Notes under the pieces: model-generated
What the model saw: only the letters and a program-made list of their open reading frames with translations
What the model was told of the DNA's origin: nothing
Databases searched by the model: none
Part shown: piece after piece, positions 42,422-50,305 of the stretch
Position numbering within the stretch: position 1 is the stretch's first letter
How the letters are laid out: the number at the start of each line of letters is the position of its first letter
Assembly (NCBI GenBank): GCA_035253825.1
Contig: DATFBM010000007.1
Coordinates: 62,001 to 126,000 of the forward strand
Direction of reading: 5' to 3'
From: JACCTH01 sp035253825
Lineage (GTDB): Bacteria; Actinomycetota; Acidimicrobiia; Spongiisociales; ZC4RG35
Length of the DNA stretch: 64,000 nt
Translations under genes and position numbers: made by a program

Positions 42422-43488
42422 TGGCGATGACGTTGGCCGAGGCGAGGGCGCAATTCCCGGTGCTCGAAAAATACGCCTACCTGCAAGCGGGAAGCACAGG
42501 CCCACTCGCCCGCCAGACCCTTGCTGCCATGAGGGCAGAGGACGAACGCAGCCTCATCGAGGGAAGATCAGGTCAGGCTTACATCGACCGCGTACTCGGG
42601 TTGCGCATCGAGGTACGCGATCAACTGGCGAAGCTGGTGGGAGTCGGGCCCGAAAACGTCGCCCTCACTGCGTCGACTACCGACGGCTGCAACCTCGTGC
42701 TGGCCGGCCTCGAACTTGGTCCCGAAGACGAGATCGTCACCACCACCGACGAGCATTTCGGATTGCTGGGACCCCTTCATACCTCGGGTGCCCGGGTCAT
42801 CGTCACCCCACCAGATCCGGATTCGATCGTCGGTGCGGTCACCGCCAGGACTCGCCTCTTGGCCGTCTCACACGTTCTCTGGACCACGGGTCAGATCCTT
42901 CCGGTTCACGAACTTCGCCAGCGGGCCGGGGTGCCGATTCTGGTGGACGGTGCCCAGTCGGTAGGGGCCATCCCCGTCGATGCGAGGGGTCTCGACTACA
43001 TGACCATCTCGGGGCAAAAGTGGCTCTGCGGACCCGAATCCACGGGTGCCCTGGTCGTGGCCGATCCCGCTCAGCTCCGTGTCGCCCGCCCCAGCTACTT
43101 CTCTCAAGAGACTTATCGAGCTGATGGCAGCTTTGAGCCCTGGTCAGGCGCCCGCCGATTCGACCCTGGCTGGCTTCCCACTTCTTCCCTGTCAGGGCTG
43201 CTGGCCGCGGTCCGAGGTCGACCGGAATGGTGCTTTTCCCGGAGCCGCGAGATGGCCGAGGCTTGCCGCCGGATGCTCGAAGGCACCGGAGTGGAAGTAG
43301 CCACACCTAAGGAGCAGGCAACGATCGTCTCCTGGCGCAGCGCAGAGCCGGTCAATGTCGTCGCCCACCTCGAATCGGAAGGGGTGTTGGTGCGCGAGAT
43401 CCCCAAGACGGGATTGGTGCGTGCCTCGATCGGATGGTGGACCAACGACGACGATCTCGAGCGACTGGCCAACGGTCTCAAGACGTGA
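42421..43488 (+). CDS. class V PLP aminotransferase/cysteine-desulfurase-like protein
   Basis: A 355-residue fold-type I PLP enzyme. The N-terminal AQFPVLEKYAYLQAGSTGP, the VDGAQSVGAIPVD Asp motif and the PLP lysine in MTISGQKWLCGPES are class V features. No cysteine-desulfurase active-site Cys loop is apparent, so an isopenicillin-epimerase-like, kynureninase-like or aminotransferase activity is more likely. GTG start overlapping the fusion-gene stop (TAGTG). Its step in the nucleoside pathway is not clear. Confidence 0.85.
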   Translation: MAMTLAEARAQFPVLEKYAYLQAGSTGPLARQTLAAMRAEDERSLIEGRSGQAYIDRVLGLRIEVRDQLAKLVGVGPENVALTASTTDGCNLVLAGLELGPEDEIVTTTDEHFGLLGPLHTSGARVIVTPPDPDSIVGAVTARTRLLAVSHVLWTTGQILPVHELRQRAGVPILVDGAQSVGAIPVDARGLDYMTISGQKWLCGPESTGALVVADPAQLRVARPSYFSQETYRADGSFEPWSGARRFDPGWLPTSSLSGLLAAVRGRPEWCFSRSREMAEACRRMLEGTGVEVATPKEQATIVSWRSAEPVNVVAHLESEGVLVREIPKTGLVRASIGWWTNDDDLERLANGLKT

Positions 43489-44237
43489 CCAAGACCCGGG
43501 TTCCCGAGGACTCCCGACTGCCCGTTCTTGGATTTCGGGCCGGCGACCTTCCCCACCGGGTGCTGGTGGTCGGGGATCCCAACCGCGCAGAGAAGGCGGC
43601 AGAACGCCTTCAGGACGTGAAGGAATTGGGCCGAACCCGCGAATACCTTTCGTTCTCCGGTCGGCATCACGACATCGAAGTCGCCGTCGTGTCCCACGGC
43701 GTAGGTAGCGCCGGCGCCGCCGTCTGCTTCGAAGAGCTGTTTCGGGCCGGGGCCGAGCGGGTGATACGGGCCGGCACCGCGGGGGGAATGCAGCCCGACA
43801 TCCTTGACGGACTTCTGGTGGTAGCGACAGCCGCCGTCCGCGCCGACGGCTTCACCCAGCAGGTGGTCCCGTTGGAGTACCCGGCTACAGCAGATCATCG
43901 AGTCGTCGACAGCTTGCTGGGAGCAGCCGAGGCGGCCGGCGTCGATGTCCATCCAGGAGTCGTGCTGACCGTGGCGTCCTTCTATCCCCATCAGATCCTG
44001 GGAAGCAGCCTCCCGATGTGGCAGCAATCCGGAGTGATCGCAGTGGAGATGGAGGTAGCTCCCCTCTACATCCTGGCCTCGCTTCATGAAGCGAGCGCCG
44101 GAGCAATTCTTGCCATCGATGGCAATCCTCTGGTTGAGAAGGATGAGGCTATGGAGGGCTACAACCCCAACCGCCCGGTGGTTCATGAAGCGGTGGAGCA
44201 GATGATCACCATCGGTCTCGATGCCCTCGTCCGCTGA
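43485..44237 (+). CDS. nucleoside phosphorylase (PNP/UDP family)
   Basis: A 250-residue phosphorylase of the PNP_UDP_1 family. Motifs: LVVGDPNRAEKAAERL (phosphate site), SHGVGSAGAAVCFEEL, RAGTAGGMQPDI and the ribose-site VEMEVAPLY. It splits nucleosides with phosphate to free base and (deoxy)ribose-1-phosphate. Base preference is not readable with certainty; after an adenosine-type deaminase, hypoxanthine nucleosides are likely. GTG 43485 overlaps the previous stop; the longer ORF starts inside the aminotransferase gene. Confidence 0.88.
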   Translation: MTKTRVPEDSRLPVLGFRAGDLPHRVLVVGDPNRAEKAAERLQDVKELGRTREYLSFSGRHHDIEVAVVSHGVGSAGAAVCFEELFRAGAERVIRAGTAGGMQPDILDGLLVVATAAVRADGFTQQVVPLEYPATADHRVVDSLLGAAEAAGVDVHPGVVLTVASFYPHQILGSSLPMWQQSGVIAVEMEVAPLYILASLHEASAGAILAIDGNPLVEKDEAMEGYNPNRPVVHEAVEQMITIGLDALVR

Positions 44238-45324
44238 ACCCATCACCAATCGACAACTGAATCGGGCGACGCTCGAGCGTCAGCTCTTGCTACGGCGGGC
44301 GTCAATGCCGCTGACGACTGCGGTCGCGAAGCTGGTTGGCCTCCAGGCGCAGAACCCACTCGATCCCTACCTGGCCCTCTGGTCGCGAATCGTGGGGTTC
44401 GATCCCGATGCCTTGGGCAGGCTCGTCTCGGATCGATCGTTGGTGAGGATCGCGGTGATGCGAGGAACGATTCACTTGCTCACCGCCGACGACGCCCTTT
44501 GGCTCCGACCTCTTACCCAGCCCGTGCTAACCGCTGAGCTCGCCCGTCATCGCGAATTCGCCCCGGCTCTGGCCGGCGTTGATCTCGAGCCGATCATGGC
44601 GATCGCCCGCCAGCTTCTGTCGAACACGCCGCTGAGCGGCCCACGTTTACGAGCATCGCTGGCAGACCGCTTCCCTCACGTGGATCCCGCCGCATTGGCC
44701 TATGCCTGTCGGTGCCTGCTGCCGCTGGTGCAGGCTCCGCCACGCGGTGTGTGGGGTCGAGCCCGCCAGGTGGAAGTGGTCACGCTCGAATCCTGGGTGG
44801 GAAAGCCTCTTCATCCGACGCCGTCGCGATCGGAGATGGTGCTGCGGTATCTGGCGGCCTTCGGCCCCGCCTCGGTCGCCGACATCGCCAATTGGTCGCG
44901 GCTCACGGGCTGGCGCGAGGTGGTGGAGAAACTCCGACCGCAGCTGCTCACATTTCGCAACGAGCGGGGCACCGAGTTATTCGATCTCCCCGAGGCACCG
45001 CGACCCGATCCCGATAGTCCGGCACCGGTTCGCTTTCTGCCCGAGTACGACAATCTTCTCCTCGGACACGCCGATCGTTCCCGATTCAGCTCTGATGGCG
45101 GCATCATCGGAGCTGCTCGGGCGGTCAAGGGGACAGTCCTGATCGACGGAACCGTCCAAGCCATCTGGCGGTTCGACGGAGACTCCAAACGGGGACGAGC
45201 GTTGGTTATCGAACACCAGCATCTCCCCAGGTTGATTCGCGCCGAGATACAGGACGAGGCCGCCGCGGTCACCCGCTTCTGGTATCCGGAGGCAGAAGTT
45301 CCGATCCGAATGCACCCGGCGTAG
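44221..45324 (+). CDS. AlkZ-like winged-helix DNA glycosylase-type protein (HTH_42)
   Basis: A 367-residue protein of the HTH_42 (AlkZ/YcaQ-like) superfamily. The family QxQ motif appears in LVGLQAQNPLDPYLALWSRI, followed by MRGTIHLLTADD. AlkZ-type enzymes excise alkylated or crosslinked bases from DNA, but actinobacterial members are mostly untested. It starts 17 bp inside the phosphorylase gene, so it is cotranscribed with the nucleoside operon, perhaps only by chance. Confidence 0.78.
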   Translation: MPSSAEPITNRQLNRATLERQLLLRRASMPLTTAVAKLVGLQAQNPLDPYLALWSRIVGFDPDALGRLVSDRSLVRIAVMRGTIHLLTADDALWLRPLTQPVLTAELARHREFAPALAGVDLEPIMAIARQLLSNTPLSGPRLRASLADRFPHVDPAALAYACRCLLPLVQAPPRGVWGRARQVEVVTLESWVGKPLHPTPSRSEMVLRYLAAFGPASVADIANWSRLTGWREVVEKLRPQLLTFRNERGTELFDLPEAPRPDPDSPAPVRFLPEYDNLLLGHADRSRFSSDGGIIGAARAVKGTVLIDGTVQAIWRFDGDSKRGRALVIEHQHLPRLIRAEIQDEAAAVTRFWYPEAEVPIRMHPA

Positions 45325-45334
45325 GATCGAAAGC

Positions 45335-45745
45335 GTGGCCGCCGATGTTCAAGCAATCGCCCGAAAGTGGACCGAGGCTTGGCGGACCGGTTGGCCGGCC
45401 AAAGACATCGAGTCGATGGCCGCCTTCTATGCCTCGGACGCGACCTATTTGTCGGTGCCTTTCCGCGAGCCCGATCTCGGCATTGACGGTGTGCGAAGTT
45501 ATCTGACCAGGGAATTCGGTGTCGAGTCGGAGATCGAGTGTTGGTTCGCCACTCCGGTGGTCGAAGGTAATCGCGCCGCCATCGAGTGGTGGGCCAGTTG
45601 GGTTGAGGGCGACATGGAGATGACGCTTGCCGGGTCGACTTTTCTGACCTTCAATGGCGACGGGCTCATCGTCGATCACCGTGATTACTGGAACCAGATC
45701 GACGACCGGCGCCCGCCCTATCGAGGGTGGATGCCCGGCTCCTAG
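45335..45745 (+). CDS. SnoaL-like/NTF2-fold protein
   Basis: A 136-residue protein starting with GTG. Sequence such as ARKWTEAWRTGWPAKDIE, MAAFYASDATYLSVPFREP and AAIEWWASW fits the NTF2-like SnoaL fold. Small binding or isomerase domain; no ligand can be assigned. It follows the AlkZ-like gene by ten bases and may be the end of the long plus-strand operon. Confidence 0.78.
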   Translation: MAADVQAIARKWTEAWRTGWPAKDIESMAAFYASDATYLSVPFREPDLGIDGVRSYLTREFGVESEIECWFATPVVEGNRAAIEWWASWVEGDMEMTLAGSTFLTFNGDGLIVDHRDYWNQIDDRRPPYRGWMPGS

Positions 45746-45812
45746 ATTTTTCGGATTCTTTTTTCGGATTTCTTCGCTCGGAGGCGAAATTGTCCCACCT
45801 CGTTCTCATACT

Positions 45813-45826
45813 GAACACATGTTCGA
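45813..45826. promoter_or_regulatory. LexA/SOS box overlapping a leaderless start
   Basis: GAACACATGTTCGA: GAAC and GTTC half sites four bases apart, matching the actinobacterial SOS consensus (tcGAAC-N4-GTTCga). The ATG of the HNH gene (45819) lies inside it, and CATACT at 45807-45812 is a -10-like hexamer with six bases to the ATG, so transcription probably begins at the ATG. Confidence 0.8.
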
Positions 45827-46818
45827 ATGGGATGGGGAACCGGATCAGATCGATCGGTGGGAAGAGGATCTGATTGCTAAAGAGCGAGAGATCAACCGGC
45901 TCCGAGCCGAGCAGGCGGAGCTGTTGGGAAGGCTCGACCCCCATCAGCTCGCCTGGTCGGCGGGAGATCGCAATCTCACCGACTGGCTCTCTTCGGTCCT
46001 CGACATTTCCTGGCAGACCGCCCGCCGGCTCCGCACCCTGGCCTATGCCCCCGACTCTCAGATCAAGAGCGAGCTTTCCAAGGGAGCGATCTCCTTGGAC
46101 CGGGCGGCGGTGCTGGTCGAGCTCTCCCAGACCGGTCTCTCCGAGGCAGAGGTCCTCTCCTTTTCCCCCGATTACTCACTGGGAAGGCTCTATGGGTTGC
46201 TGGAGCGAAGGAGGAGGGTGAGGGGGGAGGATGCCCAGACCCTCTTCTCTGATCGTTATCTGGTGATCCAGCCCTCCTTGGACCAATCCGCCCACAGGTT
46301 CTGGGGGTTGGCGGTGGGAACCGACGGGGAGATCATCGCCAACGCCCTCCACCGGCGGGAAAGCGAGTTGCTGGGTCGACGCCGCCCTGGCCGCCGCCAC
46401 CTTGGGAGAGGCGGGGGTGACCCTCTCTTCCGGTCCCAAGCTGGGACCCGACTTCCTCTCTGAGATCCTCTGTGGAGGGAAGGTGAGGCTGATCGCCTCA
46501 GATCTTCACTGTCTCTACTACTCCGACCTGGGGGAAGCGATCCCTCCCGCCCTCCGGGCGCTGGCGATGGCCCGGGACATGGGGATCTGCTCGATCGAGG
46601 GCTGTCGGAGCCGATACCGCTTACAGATCCACCACATTTTTCCCAGATCACGGGGCGGAGGCCATCACCCCGACAACCTCATCACCTTGTGCTGGTATCA
46701 CCACCACGTCGCCATCCATGGGATGGGGATGGAGATCGATCCCAACTCCCCGGTCCATCGGCGACGATTGCGCTGGCCGGGTGGACCTGATCCGCCGCCG
46801 GTCGTTCCTAGGACTTAG
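45819..46818 (+). pseudogene. DUF222-HNH endonuclease (13E12-type) gene with internal deletion and frameshift
   Basis: The first frame (45819 to about 46372) encodes the DUF222 N-terminus: LTDWLSSVLDISWQTARRLR and SAHRFWGLAVGTDGEIIANAL. It then runs into a wrong frame and stops at 46463. A second frame picks up at about 46373 with VDAALAAATLGEAGV and carries the C-terminal HNH domain (CSIEGCRSRYRLQIHH, then LCWYHHHVAIHG). Between RRESELL and VDAAL these proteins normally have many more residues, so bases have been lost as well as frame. The decayed gene keeps its SOS box. Both halves keep intact motifs, so the damage looks recent, or could be an assembly error. Confidence 0.85.
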
Positions 46819-47693
46819 GGACGCTCGATCGGGACTCGGACCGCGTTTCCATACTCAGTCCAAGAACCGTCATAGTTGCGGACCGTGTCAAAGCCCAACA
46901 GTTGGGTGAGAACGAACCAAGTGTGCGAGGACCGCTCCCCGATCCGACAATAAGCGATGACATCGTCGTGGCGATCGAGCCCGACCTCATCGACATATAG
47001 CTTTTGAAGGTCCTCGAAAGTCTTAAACGTGGCGTCGTCGTTGGCGGCCTTCTTCCAGGGAACGTTCCTCGCCCCCGGAACGTGTCCCCCGCGCAAAGCA
47101 CCCTCGTTCGGATAATCCGGCATATGCAGGCGTTCGCCCCGGAACTCCTCGGGCGAGCGAACATCGATCAGCGGCTTTCCTTCTTTCGAATGGGGAAGGA
47201 CGTCCGCCAGGAACGCCCGGATCCGACGGTCGTTGCGCTTCGGAACCGGATAAGAGGCCGCGGTCCGGCTGGGCTCGTCGGTGGTGAGAGGTCGACCTTC
47301 CTCGATCCACTTAGCCCTTCCACCATCGAGCAGCCTGGTATCGGCATGGCCGAAGAGTTCGAAGACCCAGAGGGCGTAGGCCGCCCACCAGTTGAAGTTG
47401 TCGCCATAGAAGACGACGGTGGTATCAGGGGAGATGCCGTGCTTCGACATCAGGGACGCGAAATGTTCCTCGTCGAGATAGTCCCGCACCAGAGGATCGT
47501 TGAGGTCGGCGACCCAATCGATCTTTATGGCCCCCGGAATGTGACCGGTGTGATAGAGCAAGACATCCTCGTCCGACTCGACCACGACCACGTTGGGATC
47601 TTCGAGATGTTCGGCCAGCCACTCGGTCGAAACTATCCGCTCCGGGTGCGCATAAGACTGAAACTTGGCGGCAGGATCGGCCGCAACCGGCAT
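46815..47693 (-). CDS. two-domain thiosulfate/3-mercaptopyruvate sulfurtransferase (rhodanese)
   Basis: A 292-residue tandem rhodanese. The N-terminal inactive domain has YHTGHIPGAIKIDW; the C-terminal domain has IDVRSPEEFRGE, GGHVPGARNVPW and the active-site loop YCRIGERSSHTW with the catalytic Cys. It moves sulfane sulphur to an acceptor. It is divergent from sufE; the same pairing (SseA next to a SufE-like gene) occurs in mycobacteria. Confidence 0.93.
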   Translation of the reverse strand: MPVAADPAAKFQSYAHPERIVSTEWLAEHLEDPNVVVVESDEDVLLYHTGHIPGAIKIDWVADLNDPLVRDYLDEEHFASLMSKHGISPDTTVVFYGDNFNWWAAYALWVFELFGHADTRLLDGGRAKWIEEGRPLTTDEPSRTAASYPVPKRNDRRIRAFLADVLPHSKEGKPLIDVRSPEEFRGERLHMPDYPNEGALRGGHVPGARNVPWKKAANDDATFKTFEDLQKLYVDEVGLDRHDDVIAYCRIGERSSHTWFVLTQLLGFDTVRNYDGSWTEYGNAVRVPIERP

Positions 47694-47775
47694 TTTCGAC
47701 TCCTCGATCCGGGGTTTGGTTTAACACTATCACCGTAGTGCAAATCAACTCAGGTCGGTTTCTAAACTTCCTGCA

Positions 47776-48204
47776 GTGCCGCTACCCGATCGACTCCGCC
47801 AGATTGTTGACGTGTTTGCGGCATCCCCCCGGCAATTTCGACTCGAAGCCCTGCTCGACTTTGCCAACCGCCTTCCCGAGCTTCCCCCCGACATCGCCTC
47901 CGACCGCGATCTCATGGAGCAAGTGCACGAGTGTCAGACGCCTTTCTTTCTCGCCACTCGTCTCGAAGACGGAAAGGTTCAGCTCTTTTTCGATGCCCCT
48001 CCGGAATCACCGACGGTTCGAGGTTATGCCGGGATCCTGGCAGCCGGTCTCAACGGCGAAACTCCCGAGGCGATCTTGGGAGTCGAAGGCGACTTCTATT
48101 TGGGGATGGGGCTCGAGGAAGTTATCACCCCCCAACGCCTGCGAGGTATGGGAGCGATCGTCGCCCACCTCAAGCGCCAGGTGGGAGCGCTGAAGGCGGC
48201 CTGA
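47776..48204 (+). CDS. sufE: SufE-like sulfur acceptor protein
   Basis: A 142-residue SufE. The sulfur-accepting Cys is in HECQTPFFLAT, followed by FDAPPESPTVRGYAGIL and the LGMGLEEVITPQRLRGM region. It accepts persulfide from a sulfurtransferase or desulfurase and passes it on for Fe-S assembly. GTG start; 82 bp separates it from the divergent rhodanese, the likely donor. Confidence 0.93.
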   Translation: MPLPDRLRQIVDVFAASPRQFRLEALLDFANRLPELPPDIASDRDLMEQVHECQTPFFLATRLEDGKVQLFFDAPPESPTVRGYAGILAAGLNGETPEAILGVEGDFYLGMGLEEVITPQRLRGMGAIVAHLKRQVGALKAA

Positions 48205-48205
48205 C

Positions 48206-48967
48206 TTAGCGAGGAGCCATCCGGATGCCGCCATCCATCCGAATCGTCTCGGCGTTCATGTAGTCGTGGGTAAGGAGCATCAGGGCAAGCTCGGCGTATT
48301 CCTCAGGTTGACCTAGTCGCTTGGGAAACAACACCTGTTCGCCAAGCGATACGCGGGCTGGTTCTGGGAGGCCTGCCAGCAACGGCGTGTCGATGATCCC
48401 GGGTGCAATGGTATTGACTCTGATTCCTACGGACGAGAGATCGCGGGCGATCGGAAGCGTCATGCCGACGATGCCCCCTTTCGAGGCGGAATAGGCGGCC
48501 TGACCGATCTGGCCGTCGTACGCCGCCACCGAGGCAGTGTTGACGATTGCACCCCGCAGGCCGTCGTCGAGAGGTTCGGTAGTGGCCATCGCGGCCGCTG
48601 CCAAGCGGATCGTGTTGAAAGTGCCGATGAGATTGATCTCTATGACCGTCCGGAAGTGCTCGATCGCATGAGGCGATCCATCCCGGTTGAGTGTCCGCGC
48701 CGGCGGACCGATACCAGCACAGTTGACCACGGCCCGAAGGGGCGCCGCAGCCATGGCCACATCAACAGCCTCCTGCACGGTCTCGTCGTTGGTGACGTCG
48801 GTGTGGACGAAGCTGCCCTTGATCTGTGTAGCGAGGTCGTTGCCCTTGTCGTCCTGCAAATCGGCAATGATCACCACAGCTCCTCCTTCGGCCAGCTTGC
48901 CGGCGGTGGCTGCGCCTAGCCCGGAAGCACCCCCGGTGACAATCGCCGAGATGCCATTGAGATCCAT
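48206..48967 (-). CDS. short-chain dehydrogenase, 3-hydroxyacyl-CoA dehydrogenase type 2-like
   Basis: A 253-residue SDR: IVTGGASGLGAATAGKL, IIADLQDDKG (NAD-type Asp), YSASKGGIVG active site, and a C-terminal TIRMDGGIRMAPR. The INLIGTFNTIRLAAAAMA stretch and the ending match HSD10-like 3-hydroxyacyl-CoA dehydrogenases of actinobacteria. Probably acts in fatty acid or branched-chain breakdown. Ends one base after the convergent sufE stop. Confidence 0.87.
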   Translation of the reverse strand: MDLNGISAIVTGGASGLGAATAGKLAEGGAVVIIADLQDDKGNDLATQIKGSFVHTDVTNDETVQEAVDVAMAAAPLRAVVNCAGIGPPARTLNRDGSPHAIEHFRTVIEINLIGTFNTIRLAAAAMATTEPLDDGLRGAIVNTASVAAYDGQIGQAAYSASKGGIVGMTLPIARDLSSVGIRVNTIAPGIIDTPLLAGLPEPARVSLGEQVLFPKRLGQPEEYAELALMLLTHDYMNAETIRMDGGIRMAPR

Positions 48968-49015
48968 GCGGGAGAGACTCCTTGTCGACTCGGAGAGCGA
49001 CGATACTCCCGGCTA

Positions 49016-49774
49016 TTGATCGGAATGCTCGATTCCGGAGTGGGGGGATTGTCGGTACTGCTGGCGTTGCGACGTCTGCGCCCCGACCTCGATGTTCTCT
49101 ACTTGGCCGACAGCTCCCACGCGCCTTACGGGGAACGTTCGTTGGCCCAGGTAGCCGAGATCACTCATCGCAATGTCGGCTACTTGCTGGCCGAAGGCGC
49201 CACTGTCATCGCCCTCGCCTGCAACACTGCCTCGGCGGCGGCCCTCCACGACCTCCGTCGCGCCCATCCATCGGTGCCATTCGTTGGCATGGAACCGGCG
49301 GTCAAGCCGGCCCGGAGTCTGACGCGAAGTGGTGTCATCGGCGTACTGGCAACTGATGCCACCTTTCAGGGCGAGCTCTTTGCCTCCGTTGTGGGACGGT
49401 TCGCCGAGGATGTCGAGATCGTCACTCGAGCCTGCCCAGGCTGGTCGGACCTGGTGGAGTCGGGGACGATCGATGGACCGAAGGCCGAGCGATCCGTTAG
49501 CCGCCATCTCGATCCGGTGCTGCAACACGGAGTTGACACGCTGGTTCTCGGATGCACCCACTATCCGTTTCTGGCGCCCCTCATTGCCAAGCGGGCGGGT
49601 GCCCAGACTGTCATCGTCGATCCGGCACCGGCGGTCGCCCGCCAGATTGCGCGAACGGCCCGACAGCGTGGGACCGGGGTGGTGCGGTTCGTCGCCTCCC
49701 AGGACCCGGCTCATGTCGAGTCTGTCGGTCGGCAATTAACCGGCTGGCCGCTGTCGGTGGCGGCCATGGCTTGA
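49016..49774 (+). CDS. murI: glutamate racemase
   Basis: A 252-residue MurI: LDSGVGGLSVL at the N-terminus, catalytic cysteines in LACNTASAAAL and LGCTHYPFLAPL. It makes D-glutamate for peptidoglycan. The start is TTG 49016, the only usable codon in the right place; GATACT eight bases upstream is -10-like, so the leader is very short. Confidence 0.93.
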   Translation: MIGMLDSGVGGLSVLLALRRLRPDLDVLYLADSSHAPYGERSLAQVAEITHRNVGYLLAEGATVIALACNTASAAALHDLRRAHPSVPFVGMEPAVKPARSLTRSGVIGVLATDATFQGELFASVVGRFAEDVEIVTRACPGWSDLVESGTIDGPKAERSVSRHLDPVLQHGVDTLVLGCTHYPFLAPLIAKRAGAQTVIVDPAPAVARQIARTARQRGTGVVRFVASQDPAHVESVGRQLTGWPLSVAAMA

Positions 49775-49789
49775 GCTCGGGTTCCCGAC

Positions 49790-50305
49790 TTGTGGGTGGA
49801 CGTATCCTGGAATGTCGTGAGCGGCCCTCGCCGACTAGATCCCTGGGATCGAGCCCTGCTCGAGGCTCTGCATCCGTCCACTGACCTGCTCACCCTGGAC
49901 GAGTTGGCTGTTCGCACCAAGCTCCCCCCCACCCTCCTCGAGGTGGTGTTACGCGAGGGATTCCTCAAGCCGGTCACCTCTGATCCCGATCCTCGCTTCG
50001 ATCCGGACGATGTGGAGCCGATCAAGGCAGGCATGTCTCTCGTCGAGGCTGGACTGCCATTAGGCGAATTGCTCGATCTGGCCCGCAAGATGGATGCCGC
50101 AATGCAACCCGTCGTCGATCAGGCGATCAACCTCTTTGTGCGCTTCGTGCGGGACTCAGTGGAAGCAAACGCCGGAAGCGACGAGGAGGCCGCTCAGCGT
50201 CTGGTCGAGGCCTTCTCCGCCATGCTCCCGGCGACGGGACGGATAGTCGATCATCACTTTCGATCGCTGGTGCTCGAAGGTGCGAGGCAGCGCCTCGAGC
50301 AATGA
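49790..50305 (+). CDS. hypothetical MerR-like helical protein
   Basis: A 171-residue protein (162 if GTG 49817, MSGPRRLDPWDRALLEAL, is the start). The N-terminal part has a helix-turn-helix-like LDELAVRTKLPPTLLEVVLREG, then IKAGMSLVEAGLPLGELLDLARK, which resembles the second half of a MerR-type DNA-binding domain, then a long helical tail. I take it as a possible regulator, not firmly placed. Overlaps menF by ATGA. Confidence 0.65.
   Translation: MWVDVSWNVVSGPRRLDPWDRALLEALHPSTDLLTLDELAVRTKLPPTLLEVVLREGFLKPVTSDPDPRFDPDDVEPIKAGMSLVEAGLPLGELLDLARKMDAAMQPVVDQAINLFVRFVRDSVEANAGSDEEAAQRLVEAFSAMLPATGRIVDHHFRSLVLEGARQRLEQ

Noticed and set aside
45746..45775. Two tandem TTTTTCGGATT-like repeats after the SnoaL-like gene
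   Set aside because: Only two imperfect copies and no hairpin; not enough for a repeat element or a terminator call.
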